A DNA stretch of 64,000 bases from Paragemmobacter amnigenus (GTDB lineage Bacteria; Pseudomonadota; Alphaproteobacteria; Rhodobacterales; Rhodobacteraceae), in the NCBI RefSeq assembly GCF_009908265.2, contig NZ_JAAATX020000012.1, positions 62,001 through 126,000 on the forward strand, written 5' to 3'. Below are positions 1-10,087 of this stretch, in pieces. Below the pieces are notes generated by a model that was not told the origin of the DNA, made no database searches, and saw only the letters and a program-made list of their open reading frames with translations. The translations under genes were made by a program, and so were the position numbers. Each line of letters starts with the position of its first letter. The first letter of the stretch is position 1.

Positions 1-56
1 CCCCGAAATTTCGCAGAAATTTCGCCCCGAAGATTTTTCGCCAGAAAAATCTTCGG
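1..56. repeat. Tandem intergenic hairpins (family A, locus 1)
   Basis: Two adjacent inverted repeats: arms CGAAATTTC/GAAATTTCG around GCA (4-24), and arms CCGAAGATTTTT/AAAAATCTTCGG around a CGCCAG centre (27-56). They end three bases before the rlmE stop codon, so on the minus strand they form the 3' end of that transcript. This is the first of nine such loci in the window. A terminator or RNA 3'-end role is inferred from position. Confidence 0.7.
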
Positions 57-58
57 CC

Positions 59-799
59 TCAGTCCTCGCCGGACTCTCCCCCCGCCAGCTCCCGCCCGCG
101 GAATCCCTGCGCCACCACGAATTTCTCGGAACTGTCAGACCGGCTCGCCGGTGGCTTCACATTGGCGACCTTGCGGAAATTCCGCTTCAGCATCGCCTGC
201 ATCTCGTTCTCGGCGCCCCCTGCCAGCACCTTGGCGACAAAGGTCCCGCCATCCTCCAGCACGTCAAAGGCAAAGGCCAGCGCCGCCTCGACCAGCGCGA
301 CGATCCGCAGGTGATCGGTCGCCTTATGGCCTGACGCCGCCGCCGCCATGTCGCTCATCACCACATCGGCGCGCCCGCCCAGCCAGCCCTTCACCTTCTC
401 GTCCGCATCATCGGCCAGAAAGTCCAGCTGGTGCAGCTCCGCCCCCGGGATCGGCTCCACCTCCTGCAGATCGACGCCCAGCACCGTGCCCACCGGCTTC
501 TTCGGGTTCTGCCCCAGCGCATTGACCCGCACCACCGCGACCTGGCACCACCCGCCCGGCGCGCAGCCAAGGTCCACCACACGACAGCCCGGCTTCAGGA
601 AACCGTATTTGTCGTCCAGCTCCAGAATCTTGTAGGCCGCCCGCCCGCGATAGCCCTCTTTCTTGGCGCGCTGCACGTAAGGGTCGTTCAACTGCCGCTC
701 CAGCCACAGCGTCGACGAAAGCTTGCGCCCCTTCGCCGTCTTGACCCGCACCCGCAGCTCGCGCTGCCCGCGTCCCGATGTCCCTTTACCGTCCGTCAT
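59..799 (-). CDS. rlmE: 23S rRNA (uridine(2552)-2'-O)-methyltransferase RlmE (FtsJ/RrmJ)
   Basis: A 246-aa protein that would 2'-O-methylate U2552 in the peptidyl-transferase A loop during 50S maturation. It shows the FtsJ Rossmann fold: the SAM-binding [10 protein letters not shown], then VLGVDL, the acidic motif SDMAA, and FVAKVL near the C-terminus, with K, D, K and E placed as in the family's catalytic tetrad. The N-terminus is basic. An in-frame extension upstream was rejected because the ATG at 799 overlaps the stop of the upstream phosphatase gene as ATGA, typical of translational coupling. The length matches bacterial RlmE plus a short N-terminal tail. Confidence 0.93.
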   Translation of the reverse strand: MTDGKGTSGRGQRELRVRVKTAKGRKLSSTLWLERQLNDPYVQRAKKEGYRGRAAYKILELDDKYGFLKPGCRVVDLGCAPGGWCQVAVVRVNALGQNPKKPVGTVLGVDLQEVEPIPGAELHQLDFLADDADEKVKGWLGGRADVVMSDMAAAASGHKATDHLRIVALVEAALAFAFDVLEDGGTFVAKVLAGGAENEMQAMLKRNFRKVANVKPPASRSDSSEKFVVAQGFRGRELAGGESGED

Positions 800-1935
800 G
801 CGTAAGGCCCGTCCTCCAGAACGCCATCGGCGCTCATCTGTGCATATAGCAGCCCCTCGCGCAGGCCACGATCGGCCACGCTCAGGCGATCCGTCGGCCA
901 TATCCGCATCAGCGCCTGAAGGATAGCCGCGCCGGACATGATCAGCGCATGGCGGTCCCGCCCGATACGCGGATCGGTCCGCCGCCCCTCGGGGCCCAGC
1001 GTCAGGTATTCGCGGATCACATGGTCGATCTGGTCCGAGGTCATCTGCAACCCGTCCACCTTGGTCCGGTCATAGCGGCGCAGGTTCAGATAGCTCGCCG
1101 CGACCGTCGTCACCGTCCCGCTGGTGCCGATGATCTGGAACCCCTCGCGCGCCTGCTGCGCGTTATAGGGCGAGAAACTCGCCAGATTCTCCTCGAAGAA
1201 CCACGACATCAGCGCAAATCGCGCCGCGTCATCCTCCACATCCCCGAACTGGTCCTTCAGCGTCGCCACACCCAGCGGCACCGAAATCCAGTCCACCACC
1301 CGCGCCGCCTGCTCGCCCTGCGCGGCAAAGCCCCGATGCAGCCGCATGATGGCGCGCGGGCGGTCCTCGGGCGGCACTGCCGACAGGTCGATCCAGACCA
1401 GCTCGGTCGACCCGCCGCCGATATCCACGACCAGCAACTGCTCGGTCCGCGCCCCCACCAGCGGCGCGCAGGAAATCACCGCCAGCCGCGCCTCTTCCTC
1501 CGGCGCGATGATCTCAAGGCTCAGCCCCGTCTCGCGGCGCACCTGCCGGATGAAATCCTTGGCGTTGCGCGCGCGGCGGCAGGCTTCCGTCGCCACCAGA
1601 CGCATCCGCGTCACGCCATGCTTCTCGATCTTCTTCTGGCAGATCCGCAGCGCCTGCACCGTCCGCCCCATGGACGCACGCGACAACCGGCCCGAGGCTT
1701 CAAGCCCCGCGCCAAGCTGGACAGTCTTGGAAAAACTGTCCACGACCTGAAACTGGCTGCCCTTCGGCTGGGCAATCAGCATCCGGCAACTGTTCGTGCC
1801 AAGGTCGAGCGCCGCATAAAGCGAGCCCGCCCCCGGCGGATGGGAAGCTGACGGTTCGACCGCAGACGGCACGCCCTCGGGCGCAGCCTTCCGCTGCGGG
1901 ATCGCGTCCGCCCCCCGGGGACGCTCGGGCGTCAT
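796..1935 (-). CDS. Ppx/GppA family exopolyphosphatase / pppGpp phosphohydrolase
   Basis: A 379-aa protein of the actin/hexokinase-like Ppx/GppA phosphatase family. The phosphate-1 loop [14 protein letters not shown] is near residue 40, the phosphate-2 loop [11 protein letters not shown] near residue 170, and the segment between them contains the catalytic-Glu region. The start at 1935 follows a GGAGGG ribosome binding site. The first 35 residues are Pro/Ala-rich and precede the fold. The stop is fused to the rlmE start (ATGA), so the two are cotranscribed; the pairing is common in alphaproteobacteria. Whether it prefers polyphosphate or pppGpp cannot be told from sequence, so no symbol is given. 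Confidence 0.88.
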   Translation of the reverse strand: MTPERPRGADAIPQRKAAPEGVPSAVEPSASHPPGAGSLYAALDLGTNSCRMLIAQPKGSQFQVVDSFSKTVQLGAGLEASGRLSRASMGRTVQALRICQKKIEKHGVTRMRLVATEACRRARNAKDFIRQVRRETGLSLEIIAPEEEARLAVISCAPLVGARTEQLLVVDIGGGSTELVWIDLSAVPPEDRPRAIMRLHRGFAAQGEQAARVVDWISVPLGVATLKDQFGDVEDDAARFALMSWFFEENLASFSPYNAQQAREGFQIIGTSGTVTTVAASYLNLRRYDRTKVDGLQMTSDQIDHVIREYLTLGPEGRRTDPRIGRDRHALIMSGAAILQALMRIWPTDRLSVADRGLREGLLYAQMSADGVLEDGPYA

Positions 1936-2226
1936 GACCGCCCTCCATCTGTGGTTAACCCGATGGTAGCGCCCTTTGCGCCCCCAGCGCAAGCATGGCC
2001 TGCCCCGCCCGCCATGCTTTCGACCGCGCTCATCATAAGGTTGAAGATTTTTCCGATAGCTTCTTTCCCTTGCCCGTCGCGCCGCGCCCGCTTTTGCGCT
2101 ACCTCTCGCCCCGCACGGGGAAGTGTCGCAATCAGGGTCGCTTCCCTCGCGCACCATGTCGAAAACCGACATCGGCGGTCGGACTTCGGCGCTATCAACA
2201 GGGACAAGCAACCCGAGGGGAATCGA

Positions 2227-2529
2227 ATGCCCGAAGTCACCATCGTCTATTGGCGCGACATCCCCGCCCAGGTCATCGTGGGCAAGGGCCGCCGCGGCTC
2301 CAAGGTCCAGCTGACCGAACGCTTCGAACAGGCCATCGACCGCTGCGCCATGAAGGTGGGCGCCCGCGACACCGACAGCTATCTCGCCGAATGGCGCAAG
2401 GCCGCCCCCTACGAGGTCGAGGGCGACCCCGACGAGATCGCCAAATCCGAGGCCGCCCGCCTCGAAGCCGAATTCGACACCGCGCGCCTCAAGGCGCTGA
2501 TCGACGCCGAGGGCTGGGCGAAAGCCTGA
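2227..2529 (+). CDS. Small 'virulence factor' family protein (PF13769-like) in a one-carbon cluster
   Basis: A 100-aa protein starting MPEVTIVYWRDIPAQVIV, an arrangement I associate with the small family labelled 'virulence factor' in databases. It has no signal peptide or membrane segment. The charged C-terminal half is predicted helical. GAGGGG precedes the ATG. It lies 25 bp upstream of a MetF-like gene and 40 bp from a methyl-THF:corrinoid methyltransferase region through that operon. The virulence name is therefore probably misleading; a role in methyl-tetrahydrofolate or cobalamin chemistry is an inference from context only. No catalytic motif is visible. Confidence 0.75.
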   Translation: MPEVTIVYWRDIPAQVIVGKGRRGSKVQLTERFEQAIDRCAMKVGARDTDSYLAEWRKAAPYEVEGDPDEIAKSEAARLEAEFDTARLKALIDAEGWAKA

Positions 2530-2554
2530 CCCGATGACCCTGAGAGAGACCCTG

Positions 2555-3478
2555 ATGGCCCTGTTCAACTTCCGCCGCGACACCGCCGCCCCCGCCACCA
2601 CCAACGACACCGCCGCGATGGAGGCCTTCCTCAAGGGCTTTTCCATCGAGGTGATGCCGCGCACCGCCGAAAAGGTCGAAAGCTTCCGCGACATCCTGCC
2701 CGTAGGCACCCGCGTCTACATCGCCCATATCGACGGCACCCCGATCGAGGATATGGTGGCAACGGCGAAACGCCTGAACGCCGAAGGCTTCCCCGTGATG
2801 CCGCACTTCCCCGCGCGCATCATCAAGGACAAGGCCACGCTTCAAGATTGGGTCGCCCGCTACAAGGGCGAGGCCGATGTGAAACAGGGCCTCATCCTTG
2901 CCGGGGGCGTGCCGCAGCCGGTGGGTGACTTCCACACCTCCATGCAACTGCTGGAATCCGGCGCCTTCGACGGCTTTGAACGGCTCCACGTGGCAGGCCA
3001 CCCCGAAGGCAACAAGGACATCGACCCCGACGGCTCCGACCGCATGGTGATGGAGGCCGCCCGCTGGAAATCCGCCTTTGCCGAACGCACCGACGCAAAG
3101 ATGGCCATGGCCACCCAGTTCTGCTTCGAGGCCGACCCCGTGATCGCATGGGTCGACCGCCTGCGCGCCGAAGGCATCAACCTGCCCGTCCATATCGGCG
3201 TCGCAGGCCCCGCGAAACTCCAGACCCTCATCAAATTCGCCATCGCCTGCGGCGTCGGCCCCTCGCTCCGCGTGCTGCAAAAGCGCGCGATGGACGTGAC
3301 CAAGCTCCTGCTGCCCTATGAACCCACCGAATTCGTGGGCGCACTGGCAGCGCACAAGGCCAAGAACCCCGACTTCGGGATCGAAGCCGTCCATTTCTTC
3401 CCCCTCGGCGGCATCAAGACCAATGCCACCTGGACAACCGAAAACGGCGGCGCTTCGGGCCGTCCGGCCAACGCCTGA
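2555..3478 (+). CDS. MetF-like 5,10-methylenetetrahydrofolate reductase
   Basis: A 307-aa TIM-barrel protein related to MetF, which reduces methylene-THF to methyl-THF with FAD. Visible blocks include FSIEVMPRTAEKVE near the N-terminus, MPHFPARI, ILAGG, HVAGHPEG, ATQFCFEAD near residue 190 (resembling the family's TQ..FD block), and PVHIGVAGPA. An alternative ATG at 2534 exists, but GAGAGAG is six bases before 2555, so the later start is preferred. The enzyme would supply methyl-THF to the methyltransferase encoded 15 bp downstream. The sequence is divergent from classical MetF, so exact activity is less sure than family. Confidence 0.82.
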   Translation: MALFNFRRDTAAPATTNDTAAMEAFLKGFSIEVMPRTAEKVESFRDILPVGTRVYIAHIDGTPIEDMVATAKRLNAEGFPVMPHFPARIIKDKATLQDWVARYKGEADVKQGLILAGGVPQPVGDFHTSMQLLESGAFDGFERLHVAGHPEGNKDIDPDGSDRMVMEAARWKSAFAERTDAKMAMATQFCFEADPVIAWVDRLRAEGINLPVHIGVAGPAKLQTLIKFAIACGVGPSLRVLQKRAMDVTKLLLPYEPTEFVGALAAHKAKNPDFGIEAVHFFPLGGIKTNATWTTENGGASGRPANA

Positions 3479-3493
3479 GAAAAAGGTTCAACG

Positions 3494-4474
3494 ATGACCC
3501 GCACCGTACTGGAATCCAAGACTAAAACCGTCGTCATCGGCTTTGACGAACCCTTCTGCGTGATCGGCGAACGCATCAACCCCACCGGCCGCAAGAAGCT
3601 TGCCGCCGAACTCGAGGCCGGCAATTTCGAAACCGTCATCAAGGACGCGCTGGAACAGGTCGCCTGTGGCGCGACCGTTCTGGACGTGAACTCCGGCGCC
3701 GTCTTCACCAACAAGATGGCCCAAGACCCGCGCTATGCCGACAACAACTTCGTCGAACCGCCCCTGATGAAGGCGCTGATCGAAATCGTGCAGCAGACGG
3801 TCGACGTGCCGCTCTGCATCGACTCGTCCGTCCCCGCCGCACTCGAGGCGGGCCTTGCCGCCTGCGAAGGCCGCCCCCTGCTCAACTCCGTCACGGGCGA
3901 GGAAGAGCGTCTGGAACTCGTCCTGCCGCTGGTCAAGAAATACAACGTCCCCGTCGTCGCCATCTCGAACGACGACACCGGCATCTCGCCCGATCCCGAT
4001 GTCCGCTTTGCCGTGGCGAAGAAGATCGTGGAACGCGCCGCCGATTTCGGCATCCCCGCGCATGACATCGTGGTCGACCCGCTGGTCATGCCCGTGGGCG
4101 CCATGGCCAGCGCGGGCCAGCAGGTCTTCGCCCTCGTCCGCCGCCTGCGTGACGAGCTGGGCGTGAACACCACCTGCGGCGCGTCAAACATCAGCTTCGG
4201 CCTGCCCCACCGCCACGGCATCAACGGCGCCTTCCTGCCCATGGCGATCACCGCCGGCATGACCTCGGCCATCATGAACCCCGTCCGCCAGCAAGAGATG
4301 GAGGCGATCCGCGCCGCCAACTTCCTGATGAACCATGACGCCAATGGCGGCGAATGGATCCGCTTCGCCAAGGTGCTCGAGGCCGTCGAGGGCGGCATGA
4401 GCTTTGCCGAAGCCTCCGCCGCCGCAAGCCAGGCCGCCGGTGGCCGTCGCGGCGGACGTCGCGGCCGCGGCTGA
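3494..4474 (+). CDS. Methyltetrahydrofolate:corrinoid methyltransferase (pterin-binding domain protein)
   Basis: A 326-aa DHPS-like TIM barrel: VIGERINPTGRKKL at residues 25-38, VLDVNSG near 65, PLCIDSS near 97, and CGASNISFGLPHR near 230, the pattern of the folate-binding module of MetH and of AcsE/MtvA-type methyltransferases. It would move the methyl group of methyl-THF to cob(I)alamin on a partner protein. Rhodobacteraceae are known to split MetH into separate homocysteine, corrinoid and pterin modules, and this looks like the pterin module. The C-terminus ends in a Gly/Arg-rich tail (GGRRGGRRGRG). It is cotranscribed with the MetF-like gene. Confidence 0.88.
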   Translation: MTRTVLESKTKTVVIGFDEPFCVIGERINPTGRKKLAAELEAGNFETVIKDALEQVACGATVLDVNSGAVFTNKMAQDPRYADNNFVEPPLMKALIEIVQQTVDVPLCIDSSVPAALEAGLAACEGRPLLNSVTGEEERLELVLPLVKKYNVPVVAISNDDTGISPDPDVRFAVAKKIVERAADFGIPAHDIVVDPLVMPVGAMASAGQQVFALVRRLRDELGVNTTCGASNISFGLPHRHGINGAFLPMAITAGMTSAIMNPVRQQEMEAIRAANFLMNHDANGGEWIRFAKVLEAVEGGMSFAEASAAASQAAGGRRGGRRGRG

Positions 4475-4515
4475 CGTTAACCGAATCGCAATCATGGGGC
4501 GGTGAGGATCGCCCC

Positions 4516-4743
4516 ATGACACCGCTTCGCAAGGCCCGCCCCGACCAGTGGATCGACCAGATCTTCGCCGCCCGCGCGGCAGCGACAGGCGGCGTGATCC
4601 GTCGTCATGTCGACTGGGTGGAACGCGAGATCGGCCATGACCGCTTCATGTCCGAGGTGCGCCGTCGCGGCTTTCACCTGATGCGCGCAGGCAACCAGTA
4701 CATCATCCTCTGCGCCAGCGAACCCGTGCAGTTCCTCTTCTGA
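4516..4743 (+). CDS. Small conserved protein, 75 aa, function unknown
   Basis: A short basic protein starting MTPLRKARPDQWIDQIFAARAA and ending QYIILCASEPVQFLF, preceded by GGTGAGG. I recognise it as a type of small Rhodobacteraceae protein that often carries the label N-(5'-phosphoribosyl)anthranilate isomerase by annotation transfer. It is far too short for TrpF and lacks a TIM barrel, so that label should not be used. It follows the corrinoid methyltransferase by 41 bp and is itself followed directly by hairpins of family A. Confidence 0.65.
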   Translation: MTPLRKARPDQWIDQIFAARAAATGGVIRRHVDWVEREIGHDRFMSEVRRRGFHLMRAGNQYIILCASEPVQFLF

Positions 4744-4747
4744 CGCC

Positions 4748-4817
4748 GAAGGTTTTTCTCGCGAAAAACCTTCACCACGAACTTTCTGGCGAAAGTTCAC
4801 CCCCACCCGATTTTTCG
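4748..4817. repeat. Tandem intergenic hairpins (family A, locus 2)
   Basis: Arms GAAGGTTTTTC/GAAAAACCTTC around TCGC (4748-4773) and arms GAACTTTC/GAAAGTTC around TGGC (4779-4798), then a degenerate CCCGATTTTTCGG copy up to 4817. They lie just after the 75-aa gene. The arm sequences differ from other loci but each pair is perfectly complementary. Confidence 0.7.
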
Positions 4818-4886
4818 GCACGAGGATCGCCCCCAAGCCCTCCAAATCCGCTGAAGAGCAGCCATCCAGTTGCCCTTCACCCCACC

Positions 4887-4937
4887 CGATTTTTCGCCAG
4901 AAAAATCGCCCCCAAAATTCTTCGCCAGAAGAATTTT
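4887..4937. repeat. Tandem intergenic hairpins (family A, locus 3)
   Basis: Arms CGATTTTT/AAAAATCG around CGCCAG (4887-4908) and arms AAAATTCTTC/GAAGAATTTT around GCCA (4914-4937). The pair is repeated almost exactly at 12676-12726. It sits at the 3' end of the dipeptidase gene, in a convergent intergenic region that also holds locus 2. Between the two loci (4818-4886) I see nothing else. Confidence 0.7.
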
Positions 4938-4943
4938 GCCCGC

Positions 4944-6011
4944 CTATTCCCCCCAGGTCCGGCGCAGCACGCCCATCCAGTTCCCCCAGGCCAGCTTGCC
5001 CAGCAGCGCCTCGTCATACCCATGCGCCCGCAGGGCCGCCAACAGGCGCGGCAGACCCGCCACGTCGGTGATCCCCTCGGGCACCGTCGCCCCGTCGAAA
5101 TCCGACCCGAAGCCCACATGATCCTCGCCCAGCCGCCCGATCAGGTGGTCCAGATGGCGCAGCACCGGCTCCCATCCCATCGCCGGATCGCGCCGCCCGT
5201 CGGGCCGCAGGAAGACCGTGGCAAAGTTCAGCCCCACCATCCCCCCGCTCTCGCGGATCGCGTCAAGCTGCCGGTCGGTCAGGTTGCGCGTCGACGGCGT
5301 CACCGCATGGGCGTTGGAATGGGTGGCGACCAGCGGCGCATCCGACAGCCGCGCCACATCGTCAAAGCCCTTCTCGTTCAGATGGCTCAGGTCGATCATC
5401 ACGCGCAGCGCATTGCACTCGCGCACCAGCCGCTTGCCCGCCTCGGTCAGCCCCGGCCCCGTGTCAGGCCCCGCCGGAAAGGCAAAGGGCACCCCGTGGC
5501 CAAAGACCGTGGGCCTGCTCCAGACCGGGCCCAGCGACCGCAGCCCCATCGCGTGGAACACATGCAGCGCCTCGCAGCCCGCGTCGATCGCCTCCGCCCC
5601 CTCCATATGCATGACGCCCGCGATGGCCCCCGCCGCCCGCGCCGCCTCGATCTCTGCCACCGTGCGGCACAGCCGGAACCGCCCGTCCGAGGCGCGCGCC
5701 ATCCACATCAGCTGCCCCGCCAGTTCCAGCGCCACCGCCTGCGACGGGCCCAGAGCCAGCGGCTCGGGCAGGTCCAGCGCATAGGGGGGCCGATCCATCA
5801 GCTCCTCGATCCCCGCATCGGCCGGATTGGCGGGGGACGGGATGTAGATGGCAAAAAGCCCGCCCGCAAAGCCCCCCGCCTCCATCCGCGGCAGGTCCAG
5901 ATGCCCCGCCCCCTCGCCCGTCAGCCAGATCGCCTCGCGCCGTTCCGGTGCCATGAGCAGGCGGTACAGGATGTCGTTATGGCCATCGAAAACGGAGATC
6001 GAGTCGGTCAT
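4944..6011 (-). CDS. Membrane dipeptidase family protein (peptidase M19)
   Basis: A 355-aa zinc dipeptidase of the renal dipeptidase family. The N-terminal metal site DGHNDIL is at about residues 7-13, HMEGAEAI near 125 supplies the bridging Glu, THSNAHAV near 225 gives a His ligand, and VGFGSDFDG near 305 closes the barrel. The start at 6011 has GGAGG eight bases upstream; an in-frame ATG at 6038 was rejected. No signal peptide is evident, so a cytoplasmic location is likely. Substrates in this family include dipeptides with a C-terminal D-residue. The next gene on this strand is cueR, with an intervening gap of 58 bp and no clear link. Confidence 0.9.
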   Translation of the reverse strand: MTDSISVFDGHNDILYRLLMAPERREAIWLTGEGAGHLDLPRMEAGGFAGGLFAIYIPSPANPADAGIEELMDRPPYALDLPEPLALGPSQAVALELAGQLMWMARASDGRFRLCRTVAEIEAARAAGAIAGVMHMEGAEAIDAGCEALHVFHAMGLRSLGPVWSRPTVFGHGVPFAFPAGPDTGPGLTEAGKRLVRECNALRVMIDLSHLNEKGFDDVARLSDAPLVATHSNAHAVTPSTRNLTDRQLDAIRESGGMVGLNFATVFLRPDGRRDPAMGWEPVLRHLDHLIGRLGEDHVGFGSDFDGATVPEGITDVAGLPRLLAALRAHGYDEALLGKLAWGNWMGVLRRTWGE

Positions 6012-6069
6012 CTGTGCCTCCGGCTGGGTCCGGCCCACCCTTGCACGGGCCGCTGCGCGGCGGAACCCC

Positions 6070-6461
6070 TCAGCAGCAGCCCGCCCCCGCCAGCCCCGTC
6101 AGGATCGGGCAGTCGGGCCGGTGGTCGCCCGCGCAACTGGCCACCAGCTCGCACAAGGTGGCCTGCATGGCGCGCAACTCCGCGATCTTGACCTCCATAT
6201 CCGCCAGATGCTTCTCGGCCAGCGCCTTCACATCCGCGCTCGCCCTCTCGCGATCCTCATAGAGCGCCAGCAGGCGGCGGCATTCCTCAATGGTAAAGCC
6301 CAAGCCCCGCGCGCGGCCAAGGAAGGCCAGCTTGTGCAGGTCGCTCTCGCGAAAGGCGCGGTATCCGTTCGCGCCGCGCAGGGGCCGGATCAGCCCGATC
6401 TCCTCATAATACCGGATGGTCTTGGCAGGCAGCCCCGACCGTTCGGCCACATCCTTGATAT

Positions 6462-6465
<4 letters not shown>
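6070..6465 (-). CDS. cueR: Cu(I)-responsive MerR-family transcriptional regulator CueR (HmrR)
   Basis: A 131-aa MerR regulator: the winged-helix start [25 protein letters not shown], then the dimerisation helix, and a C-terminal metal-binding loop with Cys in [12 protein letters not shown]. The two Cys spaced as in CueR chelate Cu(I). An extra Cys pair ends the protein (AGCC), as in many alphaproteobacterial homologues. Its ATG overlaps the copA stop as ATGA, so regulator and pump share a transcript. It should activate the 19-bp-spacer promoters found upstream of copA and of the copZ-like gene. Confidence 0.93.
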
Positions 6466-8891
<2,426 letters not shown>

Positions 8892-8913
8892 GGGAATTCT
8901 CCTTCCGCCATGT

Positions 8914-8944
8914 GACGTAATCCTTCCAGTCACGAGAAGGTCAA
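8914..8944 (-). promoter_or_regulatory. CueR-type promoter of copA-cueR
   Basis: Read on the minus strand: a -35 TTGACC (8939-8944), a 19-bp spacer containing the dyad CCTTC...GGAAGG, and a -10-like TACGTC (8914-8919). The over-long 19-bp spacer with an embedded inverted repeat is the hallmark of MerR/CueR-activated promoters. It lies 23 bases upstream of the copA start codon. Confidence 0.8.
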
Positions 8945-8983
8945 GCCCGCAAATCCATTTTCCTTAAACAGAACAACGCAAGG

Positions 8984-9040
8984 GTGGCGGCCGCCCCGTC
9001 GGGGCGGTGCGGCCGCCACCCGGGGCATTGGCCCCGGGTG
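8984..9040. repeat. Nested GC-rich inverted repeats between copA and copZ
   Basis: Arms GTGGCGGCCGC (8984-8994) and GCGGCCGCCAC (9009-9019) enclose a CCCCG/CGGGG dyad, followed by CACCCGGGGC (9017-9026) and GCCCCGGGTG (9031-9040) around ATTG. The structure sits between the two divergent CueR promoters. It could insulate them or be a small mobile palindrome; function is unknown. Confidence 0.6.
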
Positions 9041-9073
9041 AAACTCGACCGTCGCGCCAATGCACTCCCCCCC

Positions 9074-9104
9074 TTGACCTTCCCCCAACTGGAACCCCCA
9101 CATA
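9074..9104 (+). promoter_or_regulatory. CueR-type promoter of the copZ-like gene
   Basis: TTGACC (9074-9079) is followed after 19 bases by the weak -10-like CACATA (9099-9104). The spacer holds CTTCC...GGAAC, a degraded version of the copA dyad. It shares TTGACCTTC with the copA promoter and faces the opposite way, so one CueR pool would control both sides. Confidence 0.65.
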
Positions 9105-9131
9105 ACCCTGACACGTCCGAAGGAGTCCCCC

Positions 9132-9332
9132 ATGACCACCCTCTCCATCCCCGACATGACCTGCGGCCACTGCAAGGCCTCCGTCGAGTCCGCCCTGAAA
9201 TCCCTTGCCGACGCGGGCGACATCACCGTGGACCTCGCCGCGAAAACCGCCACCACCACCGGCCCCGCCGCCCCCGCGCGGCTCCTAAAGGCGCTGGACG
9301 AGGTCGGATTTCCCGCAACCGTGATCGCCTGA
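9132..9332 (+). CDS. CopZ-like copper chaperone (heavy-metal-associated domain)
   Basis: A 66-aa single HMA (ferredoxin-like) domain with the metal motif MTCGHC at residues 9-14. It would carry Cu(I) in the cytoplasm and hand it to CopA. The start is set by AAGGAG seven bases upstream. It is divergent from copA and has its own CueR-type promoter. The His between the two Cys is common in CopZ proteins. Confidence 0.9.
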   Translation: MTTLSIPDMTCGHCKASVESALKSLADAGDITVDLAAKTATTTGPAAPARLLKALDEVGFPATVIA

Positions 9333-9493
9333 CCCGCCCATTCTATACGAAAGGCACTGTTGCATCTGTCGCACAGGGACTATACGGCGTCGCAAATTCG
9401 TCATGGAACTTTCTTGCCGCGGCCCGGTTTCGCGCCCAGATAGAAGACAGACGGATCGCCGAACCAGAGCCTGAACCAGAGAGAGCAGCGAAG

Positions 9494-9622
9494 ATGGCCA
9501 AGAAACCGACCACGCAGCAGCAAGGCGGCACCAACACGCCCGCCCAGCAGCAGGGCCAATCCCAAGGGTCCAGCCAGCAGCAAGGGTCCACCCCCGTATT
9601 CCGGGACTGGGCTTCGATCTGA
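9494..9622 (+). CDS. Gln-rich 42-aa protein, hypothetical
   Basis: A possible small gene encoding MAKKPTTQQQ, then QQQG-type repeats (three QQQG units between residues 8 and 32) and a C-terminus VFRDWASI. No strong Shine-Dalgarno is seen. Support comes from the perfect terminator 33 bases after the stop and from the roughly 160 bases of lower-GC leader (about 50% in the line 9361-9420) between copZ and this ORF. A GGCACTGTTGCA sequence at 9353-9364 in that leader resembles IS6-type termini. The low-complexity coding makes function unguessable. Confidence 0.5.
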   Translation: MAKKPTTQQQGGTNTPAQQQGQSQGSSQQQGSTPVFRDWASI

Positions 9623-9654
9623 AGCAGAGGCAGATCGAAAGCCCGCTTTTCCGC

Positions 9655-9684
9655 AACAGGGCCAGCCGCTAGGCTGGCCCTGTT
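9655..9684 (+). terminator. Rho-independent terminator
   Basis: Perfect arms AACAGGGCCAGCC and GGCTGGCCCTGTT around GCTA, followed by CCGTTTC. It ends the transcript of the Gln-rich ORF and lies just ahead of the TfoX-like gene. Confidence 0.8.
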
Positions 9685-9705
9685 CCGTTTCAGGCCCGCA
9701 CCCCC

Positions 9706-10035
9706 ATGCCCACCCCCGTCTCCTCGATCAAGAACCTCGGCCCCGCCACCGAAGCCGCCTTCGCCAAGGCAGGCATCCATTCGGCCGAGGAACTCCGCGC
9801 CCTCGGCCCCGACGAATCCTACCGCCGCCTGATCCAGTCGGGCACCCAGCCGCATTTCATCGGCTATTACGTCCTCGTCATGGGCCTGCAAGGCCGCCCG
9901 TGGAACGACTGTCAGGGGGACGAGAAGAAGGCCCTCCGCGCCCGCTTCGACGCGATCAAGGCCACGACCACGCAAAAGGGCCGCTCCGAACTGGAAGCGG
10001 CCCTCGATTTCTTCGGCGTCATCGAACGCCGCTAG
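9706..10035 (+). CDS. TfoX C-terminal domain protein
   Basis: A 109-aa helix-hairpin-helix protein matching only the C-terminal half of TfoX/Sxy: SIKNLGPATEAAFAKAGIHS at residues 7-26, then helices through GYYVLVMGLQGRPWND. Full-length TfoX is about 200 aa, but stand-alone C-terminal modules are common in alphaproteobacteria, so this is not necessarily a truncation. The HhH fold suggests nucleic-acid or protein binding. A competence role, known in gammaproteobacteria, should not be assumed. It is convergent with ndk, with two palindromes in between. Confidence 0.85.
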   Translation: MPTPVSSIKNLGPATEAAFAKAGIHSAEELRALGPDESYRRLIQSGTQPHFIGYYVLVMGLQGRPWNDCQGDEKKALRARFDAIKATTTQKGRSELEAALDFFGVIERR

Positions 10036-10036
10036 A

Positions 10037-10080
10037 CAAATTTCTTCGAAGAAATTTGCAAAAATCTTCGAAGATTTTTG
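10037..10080. repeat. Two abutting 22-bp palindromes (family A, locus 4)
   Basis: Two perfect 22-bp palindromes placed end to end: half-site CAAATTTCTTC followed by its complement (10037-10058), and half-site CAAAAATCTTC followed by its complement (10059-10080). They separate the convergent TfoX-like and ndk genes. The same pair, with one base changed, recurs at 15897-15940, and a variant at 51184-51227. Confidence 0.8.
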
Positions 10081-10087
10081 CCTTTCT

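Noticed and set aside
1936-2226. Possible cobalamin or SAM-type riboswitch ahead of the methyl-THF cluster
   Set aside because: The 291-bp leader has a small ATGTCG/CGACAT hairpin (2156-2172), but none of the conserved cobalamin, SAM-II or SAH riboswitch blocks is visible.
4516-4743. Annotation as N-(5'-phosphoribosyl)anthranilate isomerase (TrpF)
   Set aside because: The 75-aa product cannot form the TrpF TIM barrel and shows no TrpF motif; the label is probably propagated from a neighbour.
9353-9364. GGCACTGTTGCA as the end of an intact IS6-family element
   Set aside because: No transposase and no inverted partner (TGCAACAGTGCC) were seen nearby; at most a relic, so it is kept only as part of a finding.
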